Assembly (NCBI GenBank): GCA_016223145.1
Contig: JACRPN010000011.1
Span: 288,704-352,703 of the forward strand
Source: Armatimonadota bacterium
GTDB lineage: Bacteria > Armatimonadota > Fimbriimonadia > Fimbriimonadales > Fimbriimonadaceae
Direction: 5' to 3'
DNA: 64,000 bases
Below, one piece after another: positions 9,946 through 18,300 of this stretch. The position numbers were made by a program, and so were the translations under genes. Position 1 is the first letter of the stretch, and each line of letters opens with the position of its first letter. The notes below the pieces were generated by a model that made no database searches, was not told the origin of the DNA, and saw only the letters and a program-made list of their open reading frames with translations.

Positions 9946-11022
9946 CTAACCCACCCTCTCAGCCTCACAGTAGAACCTCTTGTACCGCCCAATGTCCTGT
10001 CTCTCCTCGACAACGTCGGCCAGAAACCGCCCCACCCAAGGCCCAAACTTGAACCCGTGCCCACTGCATGCCGACGCATAGACCGTCTTCTCACTCAGTC
10101 GCCCGAAGCGAAAATCCTCGTCGGGCGTGTTGGTGTAAAGGCAGGTGATTACGTCTGTTACCAGGGGTTCCTCCGGCTCAAGCGGGCTGCGAACCTCGCC
10201 GAACCTCCGCTCCGCGAACGCCTCGATGCCGTCCAACGTCTCTTGCGACTCGGGGCGATCCGGATCGTCCGGGTCCCACGGAATCCGCAGGTTGTGCGCC
10301 CCAAGCTTCCAAGCCGCGCGGCCCGGCTCTGAGGGAAAGCCGTAGGCGTAGCGCGGGCCCTCCTCAATCCACACCGGCCCCTCGTGCTTGCCCTTCACAT
10401 AAGCCAGGGTCTGCACGGTCACGGCCACGTCCAGCTTGACAAACTTGCCGACCCACGGCCCCGCACAGAGCACCACTCGGTCAAAGGTCTTCTCCAGCTT
10501 TTCCAGAGACGTGACTTTTTGCCTCACGATCCACGCCCCCACAGCCTCCGCGAGAGCCAGCGAGGTTTGCACCGATTTGCCCGCGTTCACCCATCCGGCT
10601 TCGGGCGTGAAGATGCCGATTTCGTCCTCTGTGAGGATTAAGCCGGGCAGCTTCTGGGCGGAAGCGAGTGGGTCGAGCACTTCATGGGGAACATCGAGCG
10701 CTTTGAGAGCCTCGACCACCGCCAAAAGGCTCGGGTCCGCCTGGTTTCCAAAGTAAAGGAGCCCGCACTCATGGAGGAGCCTCAGGTCGCTGTGGGCGTC
10801 GAGCTCGGCCCACATTGGATAGGCCTCTTGCATGATCGCCGTGTAGAAGGCATCGGGATAGGCCTTGCGCACGATGCGCGATTGACCGTGGGAACTGCCC
10901 TTTGTATGGCCCGGCTCGAACTGCTCGAACACCGTGACCTCATGTCCGCGCTCGGCCAGATGCCGCGCCGCGCTGGCGCCGGCAATGCCCGCCCCGACGA
11001 CTGCAACCCGCATGCCGCTCAT
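9946..11022 (-). CDS. FAD-dependent oxidoreductase, DAO family (sarcosine oxidase/MTOX-like)
   Basis: 358 aa. N-terminal dinucleotide-binding motif RVAVVGAGIAGASAARHLAERGHEVTVFEQF, then SSHGQSRIVRKAYPD, typical of monomeric sarcosine oxidase and N-methyltryptophan oxidase, and C-terminal ASACSGHGFKFGPWVG, which contains the Cys that carries covalent FAD in those enzymes. Likely oxidises a secondary amine or N-methyl amino acid with H2O2 production; the substrate is unknown. Starts at 11040, 11022 and 11013 are all possible; the frame remains open far upstream, but that part is low-complexity and antisense to fabZ and should not be included. Confidence 0.85.
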   Translation of the reverse strand: MSGMRVAVVGAGIAGASAARHLAERGHEVTVFEQFEPGHTKGSSHGQSRIVRKAYPDAFYTAIMQEAYPMWAELDAHSDLRLLHECGLLYFGNQADPSLLAVVEALKALDVPHEVLDPLASAQKLPGLILTEDEIGIFTPEAGWVNAGKSVQTSLALAEAVGAWIVRQKVTSLEKLEKTFDRVVLCAGPWVGKFVKLDVAVTVQTLAYVKGKHEGPVWIEEGPRYAYGFPSEPGRAAWKLGAHNLRIPWDPDDPDRPESQETLDGIEAFAERRFGEVRSPLEPEEPLVTDVITCLYTNTPDEDFRFGRLSEKTVYASACSGHGFKFGPWVGRFLADVVEERQDIGRYKRFYCEAERVG

Positions 11023-11051
11023 TTGGCTATTGTGCGGCATTGGCCCGCCTG

Positions 11052-11169
11052 CCCCTTTCCCCCGCCCCTCATCTCCTACCTGGGCCCTCCCCTGTGGAGA
11101 GGTGGCGTTGTCATGAAGAGATGAAGGGATGAGGGGCAATGGAGGAGATGAAGAGATGGGGGAAAGGGG
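11052..11169. repeat. Low-complexity region with long imperfect inverted repeat
   Basis: A pyrimidine-rich arm (11052-11076, CCCCTTTCCCCC...CATCTCC) pairs imperfectly with a purine-rich arm (11144-11169, GGAGATG...GGGGGAAAGGGG). Between them are degenerate GAGATGAAG units. It lies between divergent genes, just upstream of the fabZ promoter. Confidence 0.6.
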
Positions 11170-11207
11170 ACCAGAGTTTTCCCGGAGTCTCACCATGCCC
11201 AGCCGAG

Positions 11208-11213
11208 TACACT
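11208..11213 (+). promoter_or_regulatory. -10 box of the fabZ-lpxA-lpxB operon
   Basis: TACACT followed by 7 nt and the fabZ ATG; no Shine-Dalgarno is present, so the operon mRNA is probably leaderless. Confidence 0.55.
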
Positions 11214-11220
11214 TACCCAG

Positions 11221-11670
11221 ATGGCGAATACCCCCGAAGGTGGACGCGAGATCCGCATCGAAGAGATCATGGAGTTCTTGCCGCATCGGTACCCGATGCT
11301 GCTGGTGGACCGAGTTTACGATGTCATCCACGGCAAGTCGTGCAAGGGCATCAAGAATGTCACGATGAACGAGCAGTTCTTCGGCGGGCACTTTCCCGGA
11401 AAGCCGGTGATGCCCGGTGTGCTGATCATCGAAGCCATGGCGCAGGCAGGCGCCGTCCTGCTCCTGACCGACCCCTCCAACGCGGGCAGAATCCCTCTCA
11501 TCGGGAGCATCGACAACGTCCGTTTCTCCCGTCCTGTCGTACCTGGGGACCAACTGGTGACCGAGATCGAGCTTCAGTGGTTCAGGGCGATGATCGGATG
11601 TTTCAAAGCGACGGGGTTCGTCGACGGCCAGCAAGTTGCCACGATGGAAATGAAGTTCAAACTCACCTAG
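11221..11670 (+). CDS. fabZ: 3-hydroxyacyl-[ACP] dehydratase FabZ
   Basis: 149 aa hot-dog-fold dehydratase of fatty-acid elongation. It also supplies the balance of 3-hydroxyacyl-ACP used by LpxA. Hallmarks: LPHRYPMLLVDRV at 20-32, catalytic His57 in GGHFPGKPVMPG and Glu71 in IIEAMAQ. First gene of a three-gene operon with lpxA (23 nt gap) and lpxB; in many diderms lpxC or lpxD sits here too, but neither is in this window. Confidence 0.95.
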   Translation: MANTPEGGREIRIEEIMEFLPHRYPMLLVDRVYDVIHGKSCKGIKNVTMNEQFFGGHFPGKPVMPGVLIIEAMAQAGAVLLLTDPSNAGRIPLIGSIDNVRFSRPVVPGDQLVTEIELQWFRAMIGCFKATGFVDGQQVATMEMKFKLT

Positions 11671-11693
11671 CGGGCTGGGGCTGAAGGAACCCG

Positions 11694-12482
11694 ATGTCGA
11701 AGATTCATCCCCTGTCTTTTGTCGATCCGAAAGCGGAACTGGCTGCCGATGTGTCGGTCGGCCCGTTCTGCCACGTCGAGGCAGGTGTGGTGGTTGGCGA
11801 GGAATGCACGCTCGATTCCCATGTCACGATCAAAGGGAACACGACGATCGGCGCGCGCAACTGGTTTGGCCAGGGCGCGGTGATTGGCGGCGACCCACAA
11901 GACCGGAAGTTTCGCGGAGAGCCGACCTACCTTCGCATTGGCAACGACAACGTGTTTCGGGAGTACGTGACCATTCACCGGGCCACGGGCGAGGGAAACG
12001 AGACCGTGGTCGAAAACGACTGCTACTTGATGGCGTATGTCCACCTGGGGCACAACGACCACGTCCACAACCACGTCACGATGGCCAACTCTGTCCAGTG
12101 CAGTGGCCACGTGACGGTAGAGGAAAACGCCACGGTTGGGGGCATGGTGGGTATCCATCAGTTCGTGCGGGTGGGCAAGGTGGCGATGGTGGGCGGATTC
12201 GGCAAGATCACGCGCGATGTGCCTCCCTATACCCTGCTCGACAGCGAGCGCGAGCAGGTGGTGGATATCAACGCCGTGGGCCTTCGGCGATACGGTGTTT
12301 CACAAGAAGCGCGCTTAGCACTTCACAAATCGTGCAGACTTCTGTTTAAATCAGAGTTAGGTCTATCGAACGCACTCGCAGCAGTGCGATCGGAGGTGCC
12401 GATGACCCCTGAAGTCGAATACATGATCCAGTTCCTGGAGAGGCTCTATCGCGGAAAGAACGGCCGCGGCGACCAGATTTGA
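11694..12482 (+). CDS. lpxA: UDP-N-acetylglucosamine O-acyltransferase LpxA
   Basis: 262 aa cytoplasmic trimeric acyltransferase, first step of lipid A synthesis. The N-terminal two-thirds are left-handed hexapeptide repeats; the catalytic His corresponds to His120 in AYVHLGHNDHV, and GGMVGIHQFVRVG matches the acyl-chain ruler region of the family. A C-terminal helical domain follows from about 195. Length matches E. coli (262). The TGA stop overlaps the TTG start of lpxB (TTGA). Confidence 0.95.
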   Translation: MSKIHPLSFVDPKAELAADVSVGPFCHVEAGVVVGEECTLDSHVTIKGNTTIGARNWFGQGAVIGGDPQDRKFRGEPTYLRIGNDNVFREYVTIHRATGEGNETVVENDCYLMAYVHLGHNDHVHNHVTMANSVQCSGHVTVEENATVGGMVGIHQFVRVGKVAMVGGFGKITRDVPPYTLLDSEREQVVDINAVGLRRYGVSQEARLALHKSCRLLFKSELGLSNALAAVRSEVPMTPEVEYMIQFLERLYRGKNGRGDQI

Positions 12483-13651
12483 GAGTCTTTCTATCGGCTG
12501 GCGAGGCGAGCGGGGACGCCTACGCGGCGGCCCTGGTTAGGGAGATGCGCTCTCATGCGCAAGGTGCCGACTTGCGCTTCGAGGGAATCGGGGGAAGACG
12601 CTCAAAGGAAGCTGGCGTGTCCCTGGCAGCCGATTCCTCCTCATGGGGCGTGATTGGGATCGCCCAGGCTGTCAAGGTTTTTCCGCGCTGCTGGAGGGGT
12701 CTCCGCGCCGCCAAGAAGGCAATCTCCGGAGATGAGCCAGGGCTCTTCGTTCCCATCGACTTCGGGTTCTTCAACTGCAAGCTGGCGCGATATGCGAAAA
12801 GCCGCGGATGGAAGGTGCTCTACTTCATTCCGCCCGGCTCGTGGCGGCGAGACCGCCAGGGCCAGGACCTTCCCAAGATTTGCGACGAGATCGTCACACC
12901 GTTCTATTGGTCTTGCGATCTGCTAAGGAAGATGGGCGCGAAGGCGCACTGCTTCGGGCACCCGGCGCGGCAACTTGTGCGAGAGCGCGAAGAGGAGCTG
13001 ATCAAGGCGGGCCAGGAGGATCGGCTCAACATCGCCGTGCTTCCGGGCAGCAGGGGGTCAGAGATCGATTTGCTCCTGCCCGTGATTGCCGAGGCGTTGA
13101 AAGATGAAATGCGCACAGCGGAATTCGCCGTGGCGCCCAATTTCTCGGCAGATTTCCTTAGGTCGAAGTGGCTCAAGCTTCGGCCGGAGCGAACAGGCGA
13201 CCTTTTCACCGAAGATGACACCTATGGCGTCCTCTATCGGGCGCGAGCGGCGATCGTATGCAGCGGGACGGCAACGCTGGAGGCCGCGCTCTGCGTTTGC
13301 CCGCACATCGTGCTCTATCGGGTCAGCCCTGGAGTGGCGCTCCAGGCAAAGCTGGCGGGGCTCAAGTTCGAGTTCATTTCGCAGCCGAACATCCTGCTGG
13401 GAAAAGAGGCTGTGCCCGAGCTCATTCAGGATAACGCGACTGCCGCAAACGTGCGTGCGCATCTCGACAAGCTGCTGACCGAGGGCGAGGAGCGCAGGCA
13501 GCAGATCTGGAGCTTCATGGAGCTCGACAAATTCCTCGGCCCCACGGACGCCATCACCCACACAGCCTGCGTCGCGCTGGGGATGCTGGGCATCGGGGCC
13601 GACCGCAAGCCAGAGCAGAGCGAGGCCGTAAGAACGACGGCAAAGGCATAG
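12479..13651 (+). CDS. lpxB: Lipid-A-disaccharide synthase LpxB
   Basis: 390 aa GT19 glycosyltransferase joining UDP-2,3-diacylglucosamine and lipid X. Starts with VFLSAGEASGDAYAAAL (the SAGEASGD signature), has FEGIGG, GHPARQLV and the donor-site IAVLPGSRGSEID, and ends with ICSGTATLEAAL and a LY-rich tail. TTG start overlapping the lpxA stop, indicating coupling. The YFIPPGSWRRDRQ stretch replaces the usual YVSPSVWAW; otherwise typical. Supports an LPS-bearing outer membrane. Confidence 0.9.
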   Translation: MRVFLSAGEASGDAYAAALVREMRSHAQGADLRFEGIGGRRSKEAGVSLAADSSSWGVIGIAQAVKVFPRCWRGLRAAKKAISGDEPGLFVPIDFGFFNCKLARYAKSRGWKVLYFIPPGSWRRDRQGQDLPKICDEIVTPFYWSCDLLRKMGAKAHCFGHPARQLVREREEELIKAGQEDRLNIAVLPGSRGSEIDLLLPVIAEALKDEMRTAEFAVAPNFSADFLRSKWLKLRPERTGDLFTEDDTYGVLYRARAAIVCSGTATLEAALCVCPHIVLYRVSPGVALQAKLAGLKFEFISQPNILLGKEAVPELIQDNATAANVRAHLDKLLTEGEERRQQIWSFMELDKFLGPTDAITHTACVALGMLGIGADRKPEQSEAVRTTAKA

Positions 13652-13979
13652 CTGATCGTTGAGCATTGAGCGCCTCTCAAAGGTCTGCCCGGGAGACCCA
13701 GCGGGGCGAGACAAGGAAGCGAAGGGGGAGGCCTCGGACCCTCGGCGCGTGCGATGACAAGCCCTGACGGGGCGCGCCTCCGGCTTTTGGGATGCGCTCA
13801 AGTCGGAACGCGGACATTTGATCTGCAGACCAGCCGGCGAACATCCCGATTCGCTGTCCCAACTTGTACTCTTTTGCCGCGACAGTAGAACGGGCCCAAG
13901 CTGAGCGCAGGTTGCTCATCCACGGTTCATATCCGCAGTCGCTGGGGAAAAGTCATAGGTCCCTCCGCGCAAAGGTGGG

Positions 13980-13985
13980 TATAAT
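13980..13985 (+). promoter_or_regulatory. -10 box TATAAT of the small RNA
   Basis: Perfect TATAAT consensus; no clear -35. The predicted start is about 13992, directly ahead of two hairpins and a T-tract. Confidence 0.6.
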
Positions 13986-13991
13986 CCTCCC

Positions 13992-14050
13992 TGGAGTCAC
14001 CAAGGATTGGTGGAAACGGAGGTCGGAGCAGGGATGCTCCCTCCTTTTTT
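13992..14050 (+). ncRNA. Candidate small RNA, ~60 nt, with intrinsic terminator
   Basis: Hairpin 1 (13997-14013): TCACCA-AGGAT-TGGTGG. Hairpin 2 (14018-14044): outer GGAG/CTCC and inner GGAGCA-GGGA-TGCTCC with a 3-nt bulge, followed by six T, G and seven T. A TATAAT box sits about 7 nt before the predicted 5' end. No protein gene follows for 530 nt, which argues against a simple leader attenuator. It matches no RNA class I recognise (not SRP, tmRNA, RNase P or 6S by size and sequence). Confidence 0.55.
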
Positions 14051-14058
14051 GTTTTTTT
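14018..14058 (+). terminator. Intrinsic terminator of the small RNA
   Basis: GC-rich stem-loop (GGAGCA-GGGA-TGCTCC plus outer GGAG/CTCC) followed by TTTTTTGTTTTTTT: the best rho-independent terminator in the window. Confidence 0.75.
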
Positions 14059-14182
14059 GGGGTCCTCAGGTCGCGGGTTTGGGGGCAAATTGGGGTCGTT
14101 TTCCCCGTCCACCGTCCTCACGCCTGTCCCAAGGCCGCACGTGCCAGCGCCAATGGGCCTGGGCAAGAGTTCATTGCTTGCG

Positions 14183-14236
14183 TCGCGGACTGAAGCCCGC
14201 CCTCCCTGAAAAGGCGGGGTAAATCCCGCCCTCCAT
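14183..14236 (+). repeat. Dispersed palindromic repeat F4
   Basis: Reads GGACTGAAGCCCGCC, then a link containing CCCTGAAAAGGCGGGG, then TAAATCCCGCCCTCC. The reverse complement of 55512-55568 matches it along almost its full length, so this is a mobile or dispersed family in both orientations. Two nested hairpins are possible (GGCGGG/CCCGCC). Confidence 0.75.
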
Positions 14237-14586
14237 CCGCATACCACTAGCCGTCGGCCGCCTCCCCGTCTTTCCGACTCATCTCCACCTCCTCTGCTCG
14301 CACGTCCCCCGCCCGAAGCAAGAAGGCCATCCACCCATCGCGAGCGCCAACACCGTATTCCTCCGTACCTTCCGTGACTGGATAGGCGGAATCTCATCCC
14401 CTGTGAGCCTCCCCCGGTTCACGCTGGATGCTCGATCCCCGAAGGCCCCTCGCACTCCATTCTGTCTCTCGCTGCCCACTTTCATCGTGGCCCGCGATCT
14501 CACGCTGCAACCCCTGACGGATGCCTGAGGTTTTGGTCCGAGCTCCCCGATAAACCTACTGGGATTGAGTCCGTGGAGCCTAATGT

Positions 14587-15408
14587 ATGTATGAACTGTA
14601 CTGGGGCTTGCAAGAGCCGCCGTTCAATTTGACGCCCGATCCGCGCTTTCTCTACATGAGCCAAGGCCATGAAGACGCGCTGATGATGTTGCACTACGCC
14701 ATCTTGCGAAACAAGGGCGCAGCGCAGCTCACCGGCGATATCGGCCTTGGCAAAACCACGATCAGTCGAAAGCTCCTCGACCTCCTCGACCCCCTGCGAT
14801 TCCGCGTTGTGCTCATCGTCAATCCTATCTTGACGCCGACTCAAATCCTCCAAGAAACGCTTCACCAGCTTGGCCACGAGACTTCCTCCCGAAACCGGCA
14901 GATCTTGGTTCAGGAGCTTCATGACGTCTTGATCCAGCACTACGAGCGAGGGCAGCAAGTCGTGCTCATGATCGACGAGGCGCACCTGGTCCGCAACACC
15001 CAGACCCTTGAAGAACTCCGGCTGCTTCTGAACTGCCAACTCAACGATCAGTTTCTCATCACGCTGCTCCTTTTGGGACAGCTTGAAATGAAGGCAAAGC
15101 TCCAAAAAGTACCAGCGTTCCAACAGCGCATGGCCATCAGATGCAATCTCACGCCTATGGATGTGCAGGAGACGGGGGAACTGGTGCTCTTCAGGCTCCG
15201 GACCGCGGGATACGGCGGCGAGGCCAACCTCTTTTCGCCAGACGCGATCTATGAGATCCATCAGGCCTCGCAGGGCACGCCCCGCGTGATCTGCCAACTC
15301 GCCGACAACGCACTCATGGTCGGCATGGCCCGAAAGTCCAAGATCGTCGACGGCTTCCTGATGCACGACGTCATCAACGAGTACTTCGGAAAGGAGGAAG
15401 CCGCTTGA
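14587..15408 (+). CDS. ExeA/MshM-like AAA ATPase at the head of the pilus operon
   Basis: 273 aa AAA+ ATPase of the ExeA/GspA family. Starts YWGLQEPPFNLTPDPRFLYMS, diagnostic for this family; Walker A GDIGLGKTT at ~50-58 and Walker B VVLMIDEAH at ~134-142. It lacks the C-terminal peptidoglycan-binding and transmembrane parts of ExeA, so it is the ATPase core only. ExeA-type proteins help secretins assemble through peptidoglycan, which fits the secretin gene six genes downstream. A GGAG Shine-Dalgarno lies 10 nt before the ATG, unlike most genes here. Confidence 0.85.
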   Translation: MYELYWGLQEPPFNLTPDPRFLYMSQGHEDALMMLHYAILRNKGAAQLTGDIGLGKTTISRKLLDLLDPLRFRVVLIVNPILTPTQILQETLHQLGHETSSRNRQILVQELHDVLIQHYERGQQVVLMIDEAHLVRNTQTLEELRLLLNCQLNDQFLITLLLLGQLEMKAKLQKVPAFQQRMAIRCNLTPMDVQETGELVLFRLRTAGYGGEANLFSPDAIYEIHQASQGTPRVICQLADNALMVGMARKSKIVDGFLMHDVINEYFGKEEAA

Positions 15409-15878
15409 ATCTGGCCGACGCCATCCGAGGAGCAGCGAGTTTTCGCGCTGCATTGAACCACGAGGAAACCATGAATCTCGACCCCACGAACGCGCCGACA
15501 GAAGCTACGCCAGTGGAATCAACGGACGTCCCTCAGGCCTTCGCGCCAAAGCTGGATGCCGCGGATACCGCGGCCTCGCCGACTGCCTTAGCGCAAGGCA
15601 TGGGCGTGGGCCATCTCGTTCGGTTGGAGCTCTATCTCTCGCCCGAACAGATGAAGGGCCTGTTCTCAGCTGTCGTCGGATCGCAGCACACCGTGCTCAC
15701 CACTCGCGAGGCCTCCGCCCTGCTGAGGGTGAACCCGCAGTCGCTGGAAAAGATGGCCGCCGAGGGGACCGTGCCGGCGGTTTCGATCGACGGCAGATGG
15801 CGCTTTTCCAAATCCGCAATCGAGGAATGGCTTTCACTCCAGAGCATGAACATGGGAGGCAAGCGAAATGTCGCTTAA
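15405..15878 (+). CDS. Helix-turn-helix (excisionase/MerR-type) DNA-binding protein in the pilus operon
   Basis: 157 aa from a TTG that overlaps the upstream stop (TTGA) and is preceded by AAGGAGG. Alternatively the ATG at 15471, with GAGGAAA before it, gives 135 aa. The N-terminal ~75 residues are Ala/Pro/Thr-rich and low in structure. The C-terminal part, LTTREASALLRVNPQSLEKMAAEGTVPAV... WRFSKSAIEEWL, is an excisionase-family winged HTH (residues ~100-148). It overlaps pilM by 11 nt, so it belongs to the operon; it might regulate pilus expression, which is inference from position. Presence of such a regulator inside pilMNOPQ is unusual. Confidence 0.75.
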   Translation: MNLADAIRGAASFRAALNHEETMNLDPTNAPTEATPVESTDVPQAFAPKLDAADTAASPTALAQGMGVGHLVRLELYLSPEQMKGLFSAVVGSQHTVLTTREASALLRVNPQSLEKMAAEGTVPAVSIDGRWRFSKSAIEEWLSLQSMNMGGKRNVA

Positions 15879-16965
15879 TCTGTTCCGACGCAAACCCACG
15901 GTCGGCATCGACATCGGGCAGTTTGCCATTCGCGTGGCCGAGGTCGCCCCAACCTCGACGGGATGGGAGCTGCAGCGCTACGGTTGGGTCGAGACACCCA
16001 AGGACACCGTGCGCGATGGCGTCGTATTGGACCCTCAATCGGTCGGGCTCGCGATCAAGCGGGCGGTGCGCGAGAGCCATGTCCAATCCAGCGCTGCGTC
16101 ACTCGCGGTAGGGGGCGGATCGGTCATCGTGCGCGCCGTGAACATGCCGCAGATGTCGGAAGCCACCTTGCGCAAGTCCATCCGTTTTGAGGCCGGCCGT
16201 TATGTGCCGACTTCCATCGAAGACAGCTTTATCGAATTCGAGATTCTGGGCGATTCCGCGGACGGCCAGATGCGCGTGCTGATGGTCGCGGCGCCCAAGG
16301 ACATCGTCAACAGCCGGGTGCAAGCCTGCGAATTCGCGGGCCTCGAGCCCGAGTCGGTCGACGTCGAGGTCTTCGCAGCTTACCGCGCGCTCATCGAAGC
16401 CAGAGCCCAATATCAGGAGGCTGACAAGACGCTGGTGCTTGTGGACGTCGGCTTCTCCAAGACCAACCTGGCGGTGGTACGGCACGGCGAGTTCGCCATG
16501 ACGCGGTCGCTCCCCCACGGAGGCAACCTGCTGTCCGAAGCCCTCATGAAGTACTTCAAGCTCTCGGTAGAAGAGGCCGAGGAGGGCAAATCCCAGCTTG
16601 ATCTTTCGGTCCTGGCGAAGGACCATGGCCCTCAAGAGAACCCGCCCTTAAGGGTGGTTCAGCCGCACGTCGACGATCTGATCCGCGAAATCCGCCGTTC
16701 GCTCAACTACTTCCAGTCGCAGCTTGCGGAAGAGGAGGGCTCGAAGAACGTGGACATGATCGTGCTGACTGGCGGCGGCTCCAAGTTGGCGGGCCTCGCG
16801 GAATACGCCTCCAGCAAGCTGAAGGTCCCTACCGAGGCTGCGGGTGTGCTCGGCGTCGCCGGCGTTGGCGAGAACGTGGTTTTGACCGGAGCGGGCAACG
16901 AGGCGGCGGTCGCCGTCGGGCTTGCGATGCGTTCGTACTCGTCGGTTTCGGCCAAAGCCGCATAA
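15868..16965 (+). CDS. pilM: Type IV pilus inner-membrane platform protein PilM
   Basis: 365 aa actin-like cytoplasmic ATP-binding protein linking PilN to the pilus motor. VGIDIGQFAIRVAEV (phosphate 1), LVLVDVGFSKTNLAVV (phosphate 2) and DMIVLTGGGSKLAGL (adenosine motif) are all present, as is the N-terminal SLNLFRRKP, which resembles the region contacted by PilN. Overlaps the HTH gene by 11 nt, and is followed 16 nt later by pilN. Confidence 0.93.
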   Translation: MSLNLFRRKPTVGIDIGQFAIRVAEVAPTSTGWELQRYGWVETPKDTVRDGVVLDPQSVGLAIKRAVRESHVQSSAASLAVGGGSVIVRAVNMPQMSEATLRKSIRFEAGRYVPTSIEDSFIEFEILGDSADGQMRVLMVAAPKDIVNSRVQACEFAGLEPESVDVEVFAAYRALIEARAQYQEADKTLVLVDVGFSKTNLAVVRHGEFAMTRSLPHGGNLLSEALMKYFKLSVEEAEEGKSQLDLSVLAKDHGPQENPPLRVVQPHVDDLIREIRRSLNYFQSQLAEEEGSKNVDMIVLTGGGSKLAGLAEYASSKLKVPTEAAGVLGVAGVGENVVLTGAGNEAAVAVGLAMRSYSSVSAKAA

Positions 16966-16981
16966 GGAAAGGAAGACAGAA

Positions 16982-17584
16982 ATGCCTCTCATCAACCTAA
17001 TCGAAGAGCAGCGACAGGAAGCCAAGCGCCTTGAATCCAAGGTCAGGATGGCGTTCCTCACCTTTGTCGGGGCGGCCGGGCTGTCTGCAGTAGGGTTCGG
17101 ATTCATGCTCTTTAAGGCGGAATCGGCTGCAGGCGACGTCGCCAAGCTCAAGGCAGACGCGCTGAAGCTCAAGCCCTTGACCAGCGAGATCAAAGAGAAC
17201 CAGAAGGTCCTGGCGGAGCTGACGCCGCGCCTCAAGACGTTGGAGGACGCACAGGCCATCAGCGCTCGATGGGACCGGATCCTGGCCCACCTTGCACGCA
17301 ACACCCCGTCGCCACTGTGGCTGACCGATATGCGCGCGAGCTTCAACGACCCGACAAAGCCCGTTCAAACGAACTTCATCGGACTCTCGGACGGCCTTGA
17401 GCCGGTGGGCGAGTTCATCATGCGCCTTCAAGCTTGCGCAGACCTGGAGAACGTGAACCTCAAGTTCGCCCAGGAGAAGGTCGTGTCGGATGGCAAGGGC
17501 ATCGAGTTCGCCATTGACGCGGCCGTGGCGGGGACGGCAGAAGAGAAGCCCAAGAAGGCCAAGAAGGAGGAAGGTTCCGCGTGA
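16982..17584 (+). CDS. pilN: Type IV pilus assembly protein PilN
   Basis: 200 aa bitopic inner-membrane protein. A conserved INL motif (MPLINLIEEQR) near the N-terminus binds PilM; the transmembrane helix is about residues 23-43; a coiled-coil (about 50-90) and a ferredoxin-like periplasmic domain follow. AAGGAAAGGAAGA serves as Shine-Dalgarno. The C-terminus is Lys/Glu-rich (EEKPKKAKKEE). Its stop overlaps the pilO GTG start. Confidence 0.9.
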   Translation: MPLINLIEEQRQEAKRLESKVRMAFLTFVGAAGLSAVGFGFMLFKAESAAGDVAKLKADALKLKPLTSEIKENQKVLAELTPRLKTLEDAQAISARWDRILAHLARNTPSPLWLTDMRASFNDPTKPVQTNFIGLSDGLEPVGEFIMRLQACADLENVNLKFAQEKVVSDGKGIEFAIDAAVAGTAEEKPKKAKKEEGSA

Positions 17585-18300
17585 AAAAGAAAACTCCGAA
17601 ACCCACGATTTGGCTTGTACTGACGGCCCTGGTGGCCTTTGTCGGCGCGGGCGGCATGTACATGCAGTACAGCTCCCTCACCGCCGCACAAGTCGAGCGG
17701 GACAAGCTCAAGAAGGAAGTCAAGCGGCCGTATCAAGTTCAAGAGGAACTGGACGAGACCAAGAGGCAGGTTGAAGAGGGTCAGAAGCAACTTGAGCATC
17801 TTGAGAAGTCGGTGCCGGCGTTTGCCTACGTTCCAACGCTTCTTAAGGAGTTGGAGTCGTTTGGCCGCGCCCACGGCCTTGAAGTCTTCGGCGTTCGCCC
17901 GATTCCCAAGCAAGAGAGCGCCAAAGACAAGAAGGCCGGCAAGCAGAAGAAGCAGCCCTACGTGGAGCTCGTGATCGAGGTCAAGGGCCGCGGCACGTTC
18001 AAGGCCGCGTCGGAGTTCGTGACGGCTCTGCAAACCTTCCCGAAGATCGTTGCGGCGCGTGCCGTCAGCCTGAAACCTAAGAACGAGCCGGGCCTGAACT
18101 CGGACGTGCTGGACATGACGATCGAGCTCAAAACGTACCTGTTCCGCCCCTCGAAAGACGAGCTTTCGGCGCTCGCCGATGAGTTCAAGAAGTCATCGTC
18201 TCAGGGCGCGGGGGCCGAGATTCAGGAGCCCCATCCGTCCGTAGCCAACGGGCGCGCGCCGCTTGAGGCGAAGCAAGGAGCGAATCCGAATGGACGCTAA
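17581..18300 (+). CDS. pilO: Type IV pilus assembly protein PilO
   Basis: 239 aa partner of PilN in the alignment complex. N-terminal transmembrane segment about 10-28 (IWLVLTALVAFVGAGGMYMQYS), coiled-coil about 37-75, then a ferredoxin-like periplasmic domain. A Lys/Gln-rich insertion (AKDKKAGKQKKQ) at ~120-132 and a 40-residue C-terminal tail are beyond the family core. GTG start overlapping pilN, and an 11-nt overlap with the next gene. Confidence 0.88.
   Translation: MKKKTPKPTIWLVLTALVAFVGAGGMYMQYSSLTAAQVERDKLKKEVKRPYQVQEELDETKRQVEEGQKQLEHLEKSVPAFAYVPTLLKELESFGRAHGLEVFGVRPIPKQESAKDKKAGKQKKQPYVELVIEVKGRGTFKAASEFVTALQTFPKIVAARAVSLKPKNEPGLNSDVLDMTIELKTYLFRPSKDELSALADEFKKSSSQGAGAEIQEPHPSVANGRAPLEAKQGANPNGR

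Larger units (their letters stand above)
13652..14586. other. 935-bp region without protein gene
   Basis: No convincing coding frame on either strand. It contains a candidate small RNA (13992-14050) with promoter and terminator, and one F4 palindromic repeat at 14183-14236. The rest, including 14240-14570, shows CT-rich sequence with no recognisable feature apart from a GGAG Shine-Dalgarno at 14573-14576 for the first pilus gene. Confidence 0.6.

Noticed and set aside
13992..14050. Known riboswitch or housekeeping RNA
   Set aside because: Does not show conserved cores of fluoride, preQ1, SAM, TPP or cobalamin riboswitches that I can recognise, and no gene follows.
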